A stretch of DNA of 42,983 nucleotides from Candidatus Omnitrophota bacterium (GCA_018813905.1 JAHJAO010000110.1:1-42983), one strand, 5' to 3'. Counted from the first letter of the stretch, positions 1 through 8,834 are shown. Notes: generated by a model not told the origin, from the letters alone. Program-made: numbers and translations.

Positions 1-1
1 A

Positions 2-103
2 ATTCAGCCGGGCGGGTCGATTCGCGATGAGGAAGTAATTAAAGCCGCGGACCGTGCCGGCATAGTTATGGTTTTTACGGGAATAAGGCATTTCAAACAT
101 TAA
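2..103 (+). CDS. purH: PurH C-terminal fragment (AICAR transformylase/IMP cyclohydrolase)
   Basis: Only the last 33 codons are in the window; the gene begins upstream of base 1. Frame 2 reads [17 protein letters not shown] and ends in [10 protein letters not shown] before TAA. This is the characteristic C-terminus of bifunctional PurH, where the IQPGGS(I/V)RD(E/D)EVI stretch and the (F/M)TG.RHF(R/K)H end are strongly conserved. PurH catalyses the last two steps of de novo IMP synthesis in the cytosol. The ORF is too short for the supplied track. The identification rests on a short but very conserved stretch. Confidence 0.88.
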   Translation: MQPGGSIRDEEVIKAADRAGIVMVFTGIRHFKH

Positions 104-143
104 TTATAGGCTAAAAAAAAGCTTAGATTAAGAGGATAAACTT

Positions 144-1493
144 ATGGATTACCAGGAAGCGCTGGAATACTTGGATACGTTTGTAGATTATGAAAAGAGC
201 ACTACATATAAATATACCGATTTTAAGCTTGAGCGGATGCAGAAAATTCTGGAAAGAATGGGGAATCCGCAGAACAATTTTAAATCCATACACATCGCCG
301 GCACAAAAGGTAAGGGGTCAACCTGCGCTTTTATGTTTTCCATACTCAAAAATGCCGGGTATAAAGTTGGCTTATACACGTCTCCGCATTTGTTAAACTT
401 CCGCGAACGAATAAAGATCAGCTATGTAAATGATTTGGGCGAAACCAGGGAACGCCTTATCAATGAAGAAGAAGTTTGTAAAGTTATCGAAGAAATAAAG
501 CCGTTAACGGATGAGATTAAAGAGCTGACTCTTTTTGAAGTATATACGGTAATGGCATTCAAATTTTTTTCCGACATGGGAATGATGTTTGCTATTCTGG
601 AGACCGGCCTGGGAGGAAGATTGGACGCAACCAATGTGGTAAAACCCATAATTTGTGGTATTACCAATATCAGTTATGACCACGTGCAGGTTTTAGGCGG
701 GGACTTAACACGGATCGCGCAGGAAAAAGCGGGGATTATCAAGGAAGACGCGATAGTAGTTAGCGCGCCCCAGTCGCCGGAAGCGTTTAAGGTTATAACC
801 GAGGTGTGCAAGCAGCAAAAGGGCCGCTTGTATGAGGTGGGCAGCGATTTTGCCTGTGATACAATTGGCCAGGATTTAAGCGGCAGCTTTTTCGACTTCC
901 GGGGGATATTTGATAACTACGAAAATTTACATATTTCGTTAATCGGACAATTTCAGCTTATCAACGCCACTTTGGCCATTGCCATTATTCAGCTTTTGCG
1001 GTTGTATGATATTGTAATCTCCCTGATCGCGATAAAAAACGGCTTAGATAGTGCTTACTGGCCGGGGCGGATGCAGCTTGTCCATAAAAAGCCCAATGTG
1101 ATTTTTGACGGCGCGCAAAATGCCGCTTCTGCCCACGCGCTGAAAATAGCCATAAATCAATTAATTACTCCTGGTAAGTCGGTGTTGATTTTGGGAGTTT
1201 CAAAAGATAAGGATGTAGAAGGTATTTGTGAACATTTATGCCGGCAGCAGAGCTTAATAATTTTAACTCAGGGGCAAAGCAAGCGGGCGATGGACGTTGA
1301 TACTTTGGCAAGCCGGATACCGCGGTTTCAGAAGGTTATCCGGAAGACGGTCCATGTCGAACAAGCGCTTAAACTCGCGGTTGAAAATGCCGGTCCGGAA
1401 GACTTAATTTTGCTGACCGGCAGCCTGTATCTCGTCGGGGAAGCGTTTAAGGTGTTAAAAACAATAAATTTTTCTCCCTCAGCCAAAGGATGA
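144..1493 (+). CDS. folC: Bifunctional folylpolyglutamate synthase/dihydrofolate synthase
   Basis: A Mur-ligase-family enzyme that adds glutamate to dihydropteroate and to folates using ATP. The P-loop GTKGKGS lies near residue 53, followed by YTSPHL (substrate loop) and LETGLGGRLDATNV, all FolC signatures. The C-terminal glutamate-ligase domain contains FDGAQN, where FolC proteins usually have FDGAHN, so the conserved His is Gln here. At 449 aa the length is normal. The ATG at 144 has an AGAGGA sequence about 8 nt upstream. The stop overlaps the mnmE start by 4 nt, so the two genes are probably translationally coupled. Family assignment is secure. Confidence 0.95.
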   Translation: MDYQEALEYLDTFVDYEKSTTYKYTDFKLERMQKILERMGNPQNNFKSIHIAGTKGKGSTCAFMFSILKNAGYKVGLYTSPHLLNFRERIKISYVNDLGETRERLINEEEVCKVIEEIKPLTDEIKELTLFEVYTVMAFKFFSDMGMMFAILETGLGGRLDATNVVKPIICGITNISYDHVQVLGGDLTRIAQEKAGIIKEDAIVVSAPQSPEAFKVITEVCKQQKGRLYEVGSDFACDTIGQDLSGSFFDFRGIFDNYENLHISLIGQFQLINATLAIAIIQLLRLYDIVISLIAIKNGLDSAYWPGRMQLVHKKPNVIFDGAQNAASAHALKIAINQLITPGKSVLILGVSKDKDVEGICEHLCRQQSLIILTQGQSKRAMDVDTLASRIPRFQKVIRKTVHVEQALKLAVENAGPEDLILLTGSLYLVGEAFKVLKTINFSPSAKG

Positions 1494-2926
1494 CAGAAAT
1501 GAGCATTAAGTTTGATACAGATGATACGATTGCCGCCATCTCCACGCCTTTAGGCGAAAGCGGTATTGGTATCGTACGTTTAAGCGGGAAAGATGCGTTA
1601 CGCATCGCCGATAAAATATTTCTGAGTAAAACTAAATCTTCTTTAACCGGGGCGGCGGCATTTACGACCCATTACGGATTTGTTACGGAATTTGTAAAAA
1701 CTTCGTCTGGGCACAAATATGCGCGTAAACGTAAAATCGTAGACGAGGTGATTGTGAATATAATGCGCGCGCCGCGTTCTTATACGAGAGAGGATATTGC
1801 GGAGATCAATTGTCATGGAGGGATAATTCCGCTTAAACGGACTTTGGATTTACTGTTAAAACACGGCGCAAGGCTGGCCCAGCCCGGAGAATTTACCCAG
1901 CGCGCGGTTTTAAACGGACGGATTGATTTGACGCAGGCCGAGGCGATCTTTAATATCATTAACGCTAAGACGTTGCTTGCCCAGGACGGCGCGATGAATC
2001 AATTGCGGGGCGCGTTATCCAGGCGTATAAAACAAATAAAAGGTGATTTAGTAGATATAATTGCTCCTTTGGAAGCAGGTATTGATTTTCCGGACGATGA
2101 AATAAATATCGGCCAAAAAAAACGGCGGATCCGGTTATTGATGCGTACGGCAAAAGAGGTAAAAGATCTTATGGATACTGCGGACCGCGGTATAATGCTG
2201 CAACAGGGGATTAATGTAATATTGGCGGGCAGCACCAATGTGGGCAAATCCAGCCTAATGAATAGGTTGGTGGAATTCGAGCGGGTAATTGTTACTCCTA
2301 TCGCCGGCACCACACGCGATATTGTCGAGGAAGTAATTAATATTAACGGACTGCCGGCAAAGATCGCTGATACCGCCGGAATTATTGATACCAAATGTTT
2401 GATCGCTAAACAGAGCGTAAACCGCAGCCTTGAATTCTTAAAACAGGCGGACCTTGCTTTATTTATATTGGATGGCTCAAGAAAGCTTAACCGGTTTGAT
2501 TTGGCGCTGGCGGATAAACTAAAGGATAAAAAAGTAATTGTAGTTGTTAATAAAATCGATCTTCCGCAAAAGATAAATGTGGGTATATTGAAAAAAATAT
2601 TGCCTACTGCGGCCAAAGTCGAAATATCCGCATTAAAGGGAGCAGGGGTCGGGAAATTAAAAGATAAGATTGTTAAAATGTTTTTTCATGGAGATATCCT
2701 GAAAAATGACGAGATTTTAATTGCCAGCCTTCGCCACAAACAGGCTTTAAATAGTTGTCAGGGGGCACTATCGCGCGCCATATCCTTAGAAAAGGAAAAT
2801 GGGTTTTCCGAATGCGTCATCTTCGAACTGAGATGCGCAACACAGTGTTTGGCGGATATGGTCGGAGAGGATTTAAGCGAAGATATTCTCACTAACATAT
2901 TTTCCCGTTTTTGCATTGGGAAATAA
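1490..2926 (+). CDS. mnmE: tRNA modification GTPase MnmE
   Basis: MnmE (TrmE) works with MnmG to install the (carboxymethyl)aminomethyl group on wobble uridine 34 of tRNAs. The N-terminal tetrahydrofolate-binding domain (IAAISTPLGESGIGIVRLSG, residues about 13-32) is followed by a helical domain. The inserted G domain has G1 GSTNVGKSS, G2 GTTRD, G3 DTAG and G4 NKID. The conserved C-terminal Cys motif is present as FCIGK at the very end. G1 carries Thr where Pro is usual (GxPNxGKS). At 478 aa it is slightly longer than typical (about 455). The ATG at 1490 overlaps folC; an in-frame ATG at 1499, about 9 nt after AAAGG, is an equally plausible start. Confidence 0.95.
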   Translation: MTEMSIKFDTDDTIAAISTPLGESGIGIVRLSGKDALRIADKIFLSKTKSSLTGAAAFTTHYGFVTEFVKTSSGHKYARKRKIVDEVIVNIMRAPRSYTREDIAEINCHGGIIPLKRTLDLLLKHGARLAQPGEFTQRAVLNGRIDLTQAEAIFNIINAKTLLAQDGAMNQLRGALSRRIKQIKGDLVDIIAPLEAGIDFPDDEINIGQKKRRIRLLMRTAKEVKDLMDTADRGIMLQQGINVILAGSTNVGKSSLMNRLVEFERVIVTPIAGTTRDIVEEVININGLPAKIADTAGIIDTKCLIAKQSVNRSLEFLKQADLALFILDGSRKLNRFDLALADKLKDKKVIVVVNKIDLPQKINVGILKKILPTAAKVEISALKGAGVGKLKDKIVKMFFHGDILKNDEILIASLRHKQALNSCQGALSRAISLEKENGFSECVIFELRCATQCLADMVGEDLSEDILTNIFSRFCIGK

Positions 2927-2941
2927 AAAGCATTGTTTTAT

Positions 2942-3457
2942 ATGAAAAAAAATATTGTGCTAGTCGGATTTATGGGAACAGGCAAGACAACGGTCGCCCG
3001 GATTTTAGCGCAAAAGCTTAAAAGGCAGTTTGTGGACTTAGATGATATTATCGAAAACGGAGAAGGCCGGACAATTGCCGATATTTTTCGGGAAAAGGGG
3101 CAGGCGTATTTTCGCAAAATTGAAAAAGATGCAGTATGCGCTGTTTCTAAAAATACAGGTATGATTATTGCTTGCGGCGGCGGGGTCGTGCTGGATAGTG
3201 AAAATGTAAGCCGCTTAAAAGACAAAGGGGTTATGATTTGCCTTACCGCTACAGCGGAAGTAATTTCAGAAAGAACAAAATCATTTTCTCACCGGCCTCT
3301 TTTGAATACGGATGAGGCGAAAACAAAAATCGAAGAGCTGCTTAAGGCTCGCAAGGCCGATTATGCTAAAGCGGACCATACTATAGATACATCATCTTTG
3401 ACCGTTGAGCAGGTTGCGGAAAAAATATTAAAAGCCGCCGGCGAGAAAAAAAAATAG
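2942..3457 (+). CDS. aroK: Shikimate kinase
   Basis: Phosphorylates shikimate to shikimate 3-phosphate, the fifth step of chorismate synthesis. The sequence has the P-loop GFMGTGKTT at the N-terminus, DLDDIIE (Mg2+/shikimate binding), FREKGQAYFRKIE, and GGGVVL, which is the order seen in AroK/AroL. The lid region carries RPLL. The ORF track starts at a TTG (2933), but the ATG at 2942 puts the conserved KKNIVLVGFMG beta strand at the usual distance from the N-terminus, so I prefer it; no strong Shine-Dalgarno is visible for either. The gene sits inside a housekeeping operon after mnmE. Length (about 171 aa) is normal. Confidence 0.94.
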   Translation: MKKNIVLVGFMGTGKTTVARILAQKLKRQFVDLDDIIENGEGRTIADIFREKGQAYFRKIEKDAVCAVSKNTGMIIACGGGVVLDSENVSRLKDKGVMICLTATAEVISERTKSFSHRPLLNTDEAKTKIEELLKARKADYAKADHTIDTSSLTVEQVAEKILKAAGEKKK

Positions 3458-3467
3458 GCGCGGATAT

Positions 3468-4580
3468 ATGAAAGAACAGGAGTATCTTGTTGGTTTGAAT
3501 ATGGTAGAGGGAATGGGGCCGGTTAAAATAGCTGAGCTTCTGAGGGGTTTTTCTTTGCCCAGCCGCATTGCCGGACTTTCGGCAAATAAACTTGCGGCGC
3601 TGGGAAATATCGGCCCGGTTTTGGCGCAAAGGATATGCCGGATTTTTGAGGCCGAAGAATTGAAGAATGAATTGCGGCGCATTAGCAATTTAGGAATTAA
3701 AATAATTACAATTATCGATAAAGATTACCCATATCTTTTACGCCAGATTTATGATCCGCCGCCGGTGCTTTATGTACTGGGCGACGCCGGTAATTTGCAT
3801 GAGACTTGTGTGGCGGTTGTGGGCTGCCGTCGGGCAAGCTTCTACGGGTTGCAACAGGCCCGGCATATCGGCCGGCAGTTATCGGCGCGCGGGATTTGCG
3901 TTGTCTCCGGCCTTGCGCGGGGAATCGATAGCGCGGCACACCGGGGAGCGTTGGATGAGAATAAAAAAACAGTTGCGGTTTTGGGCAGCGGGTTGAATTG
4001 TATTTATCCGCGGGAAAATAAAGATTTATTTGGGCAAATCGCAAAGGCCGGAACAGTAGTTTCCGAATTTCCGCTGTTAATGGCTCCGCAGAAAGGCAAT
4101 TTCCCGCGGCGCAATCGGATTATCAGCGGACTATCTTTGGCCGTGATTGTGGTTGAGGCGGCAAAAAGAAGCGGGTCGTTGATAACGGCTAATTTTGCGC
4201 TCGAACAAGGCCGCGATGTTTTTGCGGTTCCGGGGCCGGCGAATTCGATTAATGCTCAAGGAACTAATAAATTGATTAAAGAAGGGGCAAAATTGGTTGA
4301 AAGCGCACAGGATATAATTGAGGAACTTAACCTGAAACTCCTTGATTTAAAGCCGGAAGGGAAAAATAAGGATCGGCCGGATGTTTCACGGCAAGACAAA
4401 GAAGTAATTAATGCGGGGTGCGAAATTTTAGATCTTTTAAGCACGGAACCGCTTCACATAGATGGGATTGTTCAAAAGAGCAAACAGGATTCCGCGCGTG
4501 TTTATCGACAACTGTTGGAACTAGAGTTAAAAGGTTTGGTTAAGGAGCTTGGCGGGAAGAGGTATGTGCGGGTTGGCTGA
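3468..4580 (+). CDS. dprA: DNA processing protein DprA
   Basis: DprA binds incoming single-stranded DNA and loads RecA during natural transformation. The N-terminal SAM/HhH-like region contains GMGPVKIAELLRGF. The Rossmann-fold core has VVGCRRAS, the hallmark SGLARGIDSAAHRGAL, LGSGLNCIYP, SEFPLL and FPRRNRIISGLS. The last roughly 70 residues look like the winged-helix DML1-like domain (LLSTEPLHIDGIVQKSK through VKELGGKRYVR). Length 370 aa is typical. It lies 10 nt after aroK and is followed by a ComFB-family gene, but dprA is also common in non-competent bacteria, so its presence alone does not show competence. Confidence 0.95.
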   Translation: MKEQEYLVGLNMVEGMGPVKIAELLRGFSLPSRIAGLSANKLAALGNIGPVLAQRICRIFEAEELKNELRRISNLGIKIITIIDKDYPYLLRQIYDPPPVLYVLGDAGNLHETCVAVVGCRRASFYGLQQARHIGRQLSARGICVVSGLARGIDSAAHRGALDENKKTVAVLGSGLNCIYPRENKDLFGQIAKAGTVVSEFPLLMAPQKGNFPRRNRIISGLSLAVIVVEAAKRSGSLITANFALEQGRDVFAVPGPANSINAQGTNKLIKEGAKLVESAQDIIEELNLKLLDLKPEGKNKDRPDVSRQDKEVINAGCEILDLLSTEPLHIDGIVQKSKQDSARVYRQLLELELKGLVKELGGKRYVRVG

Positions 4581-4603
4581 ATTTTAGAGAAAAGGAGGCA
4601 GGT

Positions 4604-4879
4604 ATGGAAATTAAAAATTATATGGAATTTGTCGTTCAAGAAGCCGTGGAAAGGATACTTGAAGGGCGTAAAGACCTTTGTAAGTGCGACCAGTGTAAAA
4701 TGGATATTATGGCCCTTGTGCTTAACCGCGTGCCGCCGCGTTATATCGTAACAAATAAAGGGCGGATTATGACAAAAATAAGCGAAACCGAAATACAGTT
4801 TCAAGTGGATGTAATTCGTGAAATCGTGGTTGCGGTGGAAATTGTGAGAATGAAGCCGCGGCACCAGAAGCAGGAATAA
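4604..4879 (+). CDS. ComFB-family protein (late competence development-like)
   Basis: A 91-aa protein resembling the ComFB family: an N-terminal helix (YMEFVVQEAVERIL), a short Cys cluster CKCDQCKMDI and the phrase LNRVPPRYIVTNKG. The Cys residues fit a metal site. ComFB was named from the Bacillus comF operon; homologues elsewhere are reported as c-di-GMP-binding receptors, so a signalling role is possible. It has a good Shine-Dalgarno (AAAGGAGGC) about 6 nt before the ATG and sits between dprA and cheR. The family call is by pattern recognition; the function in this organism is not established. Confidence 0.78.
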   Translation: MEIKNYMEFVVQEAVERILEGRKDLCKCDQCKMDIMALVLNRVPPRYIVTNKGRIMTKISETEIQFQVDVIREIVVAVEIVRMKPRHQKQE

Positions 4880-4914
4880 AAGAGAGTCTACAACCGCAAA
4901 AAATAGTAGAAACT

Positions 4915-5754
4915 ATGAAAGACGGGACACTAAGTCCTCAGGAAGAAACTATTTTAAGAAAAATTCTGGATGGCATCCTGGCTGAACGCGGCGTTGACTT
5001 TCGCGGCTATCGGTCAAAATGCCTCTGGCGGCGGGTTGTCGCCGCGATGCACGATATCAACATTGACGATGCCGGCGAGTATCTGGGCGCTTTAAAAAAA
5101 GACCCTAAAGCGTACGATAAGCTTTTGAATAAAATTACGATTAACGTTTCAGAATTTTTTCGTAATCCCGAGACATTTTTTGCGGTGCGCGATAAAGTCA
5201 TTCCGGAGCTAATCAGGCGCAAACGGTTAAAAGGGAGCAAGGTTATTAAAATATGGAGCGCCGGGTGCGCCACCGGCGAAGAACCTTATTCTATCGCGAT
5301 TTTGTTAAAAGAGATTTTTACGGGAGAAAACGCTTCTTTTCAAGCGAATATTTATGCTACGGATATTGATGAAGAAGCGTTACAGAAAGCCCGCGCCGGC
5401 AGGTATAAACGAATCGCGCTGCGGGAATTGAGCTCGGAACAAATCGAGAAAAATTTTATAAAAGAATCGGAAGAATATTACAGTATCAACCCGGAATTAA
5501 AGACAAACATAAAGTTCGTGTACCATAACATGATAGCGGAGCCGAAATTTAATAAGATTGATTTGATTTTCTGCCGCAACGTAATCATCTATTTTAATAA
5601 AAGCTTGCAGCGCCAGGTGTACGAGAATTTTCATAAAATTCTGGCCAAAGAAGGCTATATCGTTGCGGGGAAAGTAGAGGCGCTTATGGGTATCGGCGAA
5701 GATTTGTTTGAGAGAGTGAGTTTATCCGAGCGGATATTCAAAAAGAAGATTTAA
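4915..5754 (+). CDS. cheR: CheR-type protein-glutamate methyltransferase
   Basis: Transfers methyl groups from S-adenosylmethionine to glutamates of chemoreceptors. The N-terminal helical domain is followed by SEFFRNPETFFAV, the SAM-binding loop WSAGCATGEEPYSIA, ATDIDEEAL and the catalytic-domain motif DLIFCRNVIIYF, all in the order of CheR. Length 279 aa is normal. No chemoreceptor, CheA, CheB or CheW is in the window, so this may be an orphan copy or serve a receptor elsewhere. The ATG at 4915 lies 35 nt after comFB with no clear Shine-Dalgarno, so coupling to comFB transcription is likely. Family call is secure, physiological partner unknown. Confidence 0.92.
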   Translation: MKDGTLSPQEETILRKILDGILAERGVDFRGYRSKCLWRRVVAAMHDINIDDAGEYLGALKKDPKAYDKLLNKITINVSEFFRNPETFFAVRDKVIPELIRRKRLKGSKVIKIWSAGCATGEEPYSIAILLKEIFTGENASFQANIYATDIDEEALQKARAGRYKRIALRELSSEQIEKNFIKESEEYYSINPELKTNIKFVYHNMIAEPKFNKIDLIFCRNVIIYFNKSLQRQVYENFHKILAKEGYIVAGKVEALMGIGEDLFERVSLSERIFKKKI

Positions 5755-5766
5755 GGCGAATATAAG

Positions 5767-6780
5767 ATGCGATTTATTAAAAAAGCCGGTTCTTTGAAAA
5801 TAACCGTCTTTCTGCTTTTGAGCATAGCTCTGGGCTCGGCTTTGGGGACGCTAATTATTCAGGGCCAAGACGGAACTTTTTACATAAATTATTATGGAGA
5901 TTTTTGGGGAGGAATAATCTCCCGTTTTGGCCTGGATAATTTTTATGATACTTTTCTTTTTAACGCGCTAATTGCCGCCTTAGGCTTAAATCTTATCTTG
6001 TGCAATTTAAATAAGTTTAAACCGGGGCATTTGAAAACACGCAGAAAGTCAGCTCTTTTGTTGTTGCATTTCAGCGTATTGGCCATTTTTACCGGCGCGG
6101 TTATTAGCAAACACACAAGATATGCCCGGAGCTATCGCCTGCTTGCGGACGATAAAATAATTCTTCCGGCCAAGACCGCGGAAGTTGTTTTTAAAAATTT
6201 TATGGTCAAGTTCTATCCCCGGAGCAAACGGCCTCAGGATTATTGCACGAATGTTGCCGTATATAGCGGGCGGCAGCTGATCGGCCAAAGACAAATCCGG
6301 GTTAATCACCCTTTGAAAATTTTGGGGTATAACTTTTATCAATCGAGTTTTGAAACTCTGGCCGATATGGATTTGATGGTAAGACATTCAGGTAAAATTG
6401 TTGCGCAAGGCCGGTTAAGACAGGGCGAGGTTATGGCTTTAAGCGGGCCGGAGGGGATTAACCTCGAAATACTTGATTTTTTACCGGATATCATAATAAG
6501 AGATGATAATAAGATTGTGCCAAGTTCCCATCATTTAGATAACAGCGCATGCTTATTCGGGATATTTAAAGGGGAAGAGCTTATTGAACATTTTTGGGTT
6601 TTTAAGGATGCGGTACAGAATAATGTTTATCCGCAGCCGGCGCCCGCTTTTGAAGTCGAAATAAAAAATACCAGAATGTTTTACGCGTCAGTCATTGAAG
6701 TTGTCAAAGATCCGGGGCTGGGTTTTATCTGGTCGGGATTTATAATGTTGGGTTTAGGGTCGGTATTAATTTTAATATAA
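5767..6780 (+). CDS. resB: ResB/Ccs1-like cytochrome c biogenesis protein
   Basis: The System II cytochrome c synthase is a ResB-ResC(CcsA) membrane complex that carries heme outward and attaches it to apocytochrome c. This 337-aa protein has the ResB layout: three N-terminal membrane helices (about residues 9-28, 58-76 and 91-110, the third with LLLLHFSVLAIF), a long extracytoplasmic domain, and a final helix at about 318-337. It is much shorter than Bacillus ResB (about 540 aa), as in several anaerobes. ccsA lies two genes downstream, which supports the call. It is the first gene of the heme/cytochrome operon. The His in helix 3 could be a heme ligand, by family analogy only. Confidence 0.85.
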   Translation: MRFIKKAGSLKITVFLLLSIALGSALGTLIIQGQDGTFYINYYGDFWGGIISRFGLDNFYDTFLFNALIAALGLNLILCNLNKFKPGHLKTRRKSALLLLHFSVLAIFTGAVISKHTRYARSYRLLADDKIILPAKTAEVVFKNFMVKFYPRSKRPQDYCTNVAVYSGRQLIGQRQIRVNHPLKILGYNFYQSSFETLADMDLMVRHSGKIVAQGRLRQGEVMALSGPEGINLEILDFLPDIIIRDDNKIVPSSHHLDNSACLFGIFKGEELIEHFWVFKDAVQNNVYPQPAPAFEVEIKNTRMFYASVIEVVKDPGLGFIWSGFIMLGLGSVLILI

Positions 6781-6821
6781 CGTAAAAAAGAAGTTTAAAG
6801 CAAAATTTTGAAGGAGTCGAG

Positions 6822-7373
6822 ATGATCCGGTTAAGCAGCGCACTGTTAATTATAGCTTTAGTTTGCGGTCTGATTCTGGCGTTAATTTATCAGAGAACAG
6901 CGCCGATTATCGAAAAACAGCAGCAATTAATTCTGGAAATGTCTTTAAAAGATGTACTGCTTGCTCAAACATACACAAAAAAAGAACTTTCCGGCCTTAC
7001 TTACTTTGAAGCCCGGGATGAAGAAGGCGAGCTTGCCGGGTGGTGTTTGCCGTCCAGCAGCCCGGGTTACGGCGGGCCGATTCAGATTTTAATCGGTATC
7101 GGCCGGGATAAAAAGATATCCGGCATAAAAATTCTAGACCATAAAGAAACGCCGGGTTTGGGTTCAAAGATTAATGAAATCGGCTATAAAGAAACCGAAG
7201 CGGGATTTTTGAGGCAGTTTAAGAATAAAGCGGTTAAAGATCTGGTCTTGGTAAAGGGGAAAACCGAAGAGAATATCGAGGCGATTACCGGCGCCACGAT
7301 TTCATCTAAGGCCATCGTCGAAGGAGCGCATCGGGTAATGGAAGAATTTTTTAAAGTTAAGGACCCGGAATGA
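6822..7373 (+). CDS. RnfG/NqrC-like covalent FMN-binding protein
   Basis: A 183-aa protein with one N-terminal membrane helix (residues about 5-25) and an extracytoplasmic FMN-binding domain. The motif TGATISS (about residues 156-162) matches [S/T]GATxSS, in which the Thr is the covalent FMN attachment site in RnfG and NqrC. HKETPGLGSKI is also typical of RnfG. No other Rnf or Nqr subunit is in the window; the neighbours are ResB and CcsA. A stand-alone role, passing electrons outward to heme or cytochrome c maturation, is possible but inferred. Shine-Dalgarno GGAG lies about 7 nt before the ATG. Its last 4 nt overlap the next gene. Confidence 0.85.
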   Translation: MIRLSSALLIIALVCGLILALIYQRTAPIIEKQQQLILEMSLKDVLLAQTYTKKELSGLTYFEARDEEGELAGWCLPSSSPGYGGPIQILIGIGRDKKISGIKILDHKETPGLGSKINEIGYKETEAGFLRQFKNKAVKDLVLVKGKTEENIEAITGATISSKAIVEGAHRVMEEFFKVKDPE

Positions 7374-7999
7374 AAATATATCCGGTTTGCCTAAAGCTAG
7401 AAGGGCATCCGTGCCTTGTCGTAGGCGGAGGAAGAGTGGCCTGCCGTAAAGTAAAATCGCTGCTTGAGTGCGGAGCAAGAGTTACCGTAATAAGCCCTGC
7501 GCTTTGCCGGCCGCTTGAAAAACTGCACAAAGAAAAGAAAATATTTTTCAAAAAATCGGAATACCGGAAAAAGTTTTTGCGCGGAGTTTTTTTGGTTATC
7601 GCGGCTACAAATGACGGTAAAGTCAATCTGAAAATACAAAAAGAGGCAAAAGATAAAAAGATCCTGTTTAATATTGTGGATAAACCCAAGCTGTGCAACT
7701 TTTATGTGCCGGCGGTTATTAGAAAAAAGGGGCTGCTTGTTTGCGTTAGTACTGCGGGGAAATTCCCCGGTTTGGCTAAGAAATTAAAGGAAGACCTGTC
7801 TCATATTTTAGGTGACTACGCGAGTAAAATTAAAATCCTTGCCGGGATAAGATCCCAGATAAAACGACGGGTTAAAAGTCCGAAGATGCGGAAGAAGCTG
7901 GTAAAAATACTGCTTCATCGCCGCATTCTGAATTTGATTGAAAGAAAAAGGATACGGTTTTTTAGGGACTTTAAAAAATACCACGGTTTACACGGATAG
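7370..7999 (+). CDS. Precorrin-2 dehydrogenase / sirohydrochlorin ferrochelatase-type protein
   Basis: Similar to SirC/YlnF/Met8 and the N-terminal half of CysG: oxidises precorrin-2 to sirohydrochlorin with NAD+ and, in bifunctional members, inserts Fe2+ to give siroheme. The Rossmann motif VVGGGRVACRKV starts near residue 17. The conserved NIVDKPKLCNFYVPAV carries the catalytic Asp and is followed by VSTAGKFPGLAKKLKEDL. Length 209 aa matches the single-domain form; the methyltransferase part is supplied by the cobA-hemD fusion downstream. It overlaps the FMN-protein gene by 4 nt. Whether it chelates iron as well as dehydrogenating cannot be read from the sequence. Confidence 0.9.
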   Translation: MKIYPVCLKLEGHPCLVVGGGRVACRKVKSLLECGARVTVISPALCRPLEKLHKEKKIFFKKSEYRKKFLRGVFLVIAATNDGKVNLKIQKEAKDKKILFNIVDKPKLCNFYVPAVIRKKGLLVCVSTAGKFPGLAKKLKEDLSHILGDYASKIKILAGIRSQIKRRVKSPKMRKKLVKILLHRRILNLIERKRIRFFRDFKKYHGLHG

Positions 8000-8014
8000 T
8001 TTTAGGAGGTGCTC

Positions 8015-8830
8015 ATGTATAGCCTGCTGTTTGTCGGCACTTTGTGCGCTAATTTTGTCAGCACAATTTGTTTTATCATCTGGGGGACGAATAAAAAAAA
8101 TAAGACATCAAAAGTAGCGCTTTTTTCTGCGGTCTTAAGCCTTGTTTTATTAAGTTGCGCTTTAATCGCGCGCGCGTTCCTTTGCGGCTTTCCGCCGATG
8201 TCCAGCCTTTATGAGTCGCTGGTGCTGTTTACCTGGGCAATTGTGTTTATTTTTCTGGTGCTCGAATATAGATATAAATTTAGAATAATCGGAGTTTTCG
8301 TTATGCCGCTTGCTTTTCTGATCCTGTTCTATGCGGCTTTATTGGATAATACCGTAAAACCGCTTATCCCGGCCCTGCAAAGCTGGTGGCTTGTTATTCA
8401 CGTGCTCAGCTGTTTTTTCGGATATGCCTGTTTTGCCTGTGCCTTTTGTTTGGGAATAATGTTTCTTTTACAGGAAAGGCAGGTCAAAACCAAACACACG
8501 GGTAAGATTTTCGAACGCTTCCCGTCTTTGGGTGTGATGGATAAGATAAATTATGACATGGTAAAAATAGGGTTTGTTTTTTTAACATTAGGCATAATTA
8601 CCGGTTCCATTTGGGCGCAACATGCCTGGGGCAACTGGTGGAGCTGGGACCCTAAAGAAACCTGGTCTTTAATCACTTGGCTGGTTTACGCCGCATATTT
8701 ACACGCCCGTTTTAATTCCGGCTGGCAGGGCCGCAAAATGGCCATACTTTCCATTGCGGGTTTTATGGTGGTGCTTTTTACGTATCTGGGGGTAAGTTTC
8801 CTGTTGCCCGGATTGCATTCTTACTTATAG
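8015..8830 (+). CDS. ccsA: CcsA/ResC cytochrome c biogenesis heme-handling protein
   Basis: Polytopic membrane protein of System II cytochrome c maturation. About eight hydrophobic segments are visible, with the tryptophan-rich WWD signature WGNWWSWDPKETW near residue 207 and surrounding conserved His residues, features that bind heme in CcsA/CcmC proteins. Length 271 aa is typical of CcsA. The ORF track starts at a GTG (8009), but that codon lies inside the strong Shine-Dalgarno AGGAGG (8004-8009); the ATG at 8015, 5 nt after it, is the real start. It is separated from its partner ResB by two genes, within a single operon that also makes heme precursors. Confidence 0.93.
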   Translation: MYSLLFVGTLCANFVSTICFIIWGTNKKNKTSKVALFSAVLSLVLLSCALIARAFLCGFPPMSSLYESLVLFTWAIVFIFLVLEYRYKFRIIGVFVMPLAFLILFYAALLDNTVKPLIPALQSWWLVIHVLSCFFGYACFACAFCLGIMFLLQERQVKTKHTGKIFERFPSLGVMDKINYDMVKIGFVFLTLGIITGSIWAQHAWGNWWSWDPKETWSLITWLVYAAYLHARFNSGWQGRKMAILSIAGFMVVLFTYLGVSFLLPGLHSYL

Positions 8831-8834
8831 GGTT

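Noticed and set aside
1999-2616. 205-aa minus-strand ORF and similar long shadows (15728-16276, 18218-18892, 11212-11664, 36744-37256)
   Set aside because: All lie antisense within genes whose families and motifs are certain (mnmE, SpoIID protein, feoB, cobA-hemD, hcp). Their proteins show no family motif and have no Shine-Dalgarno.
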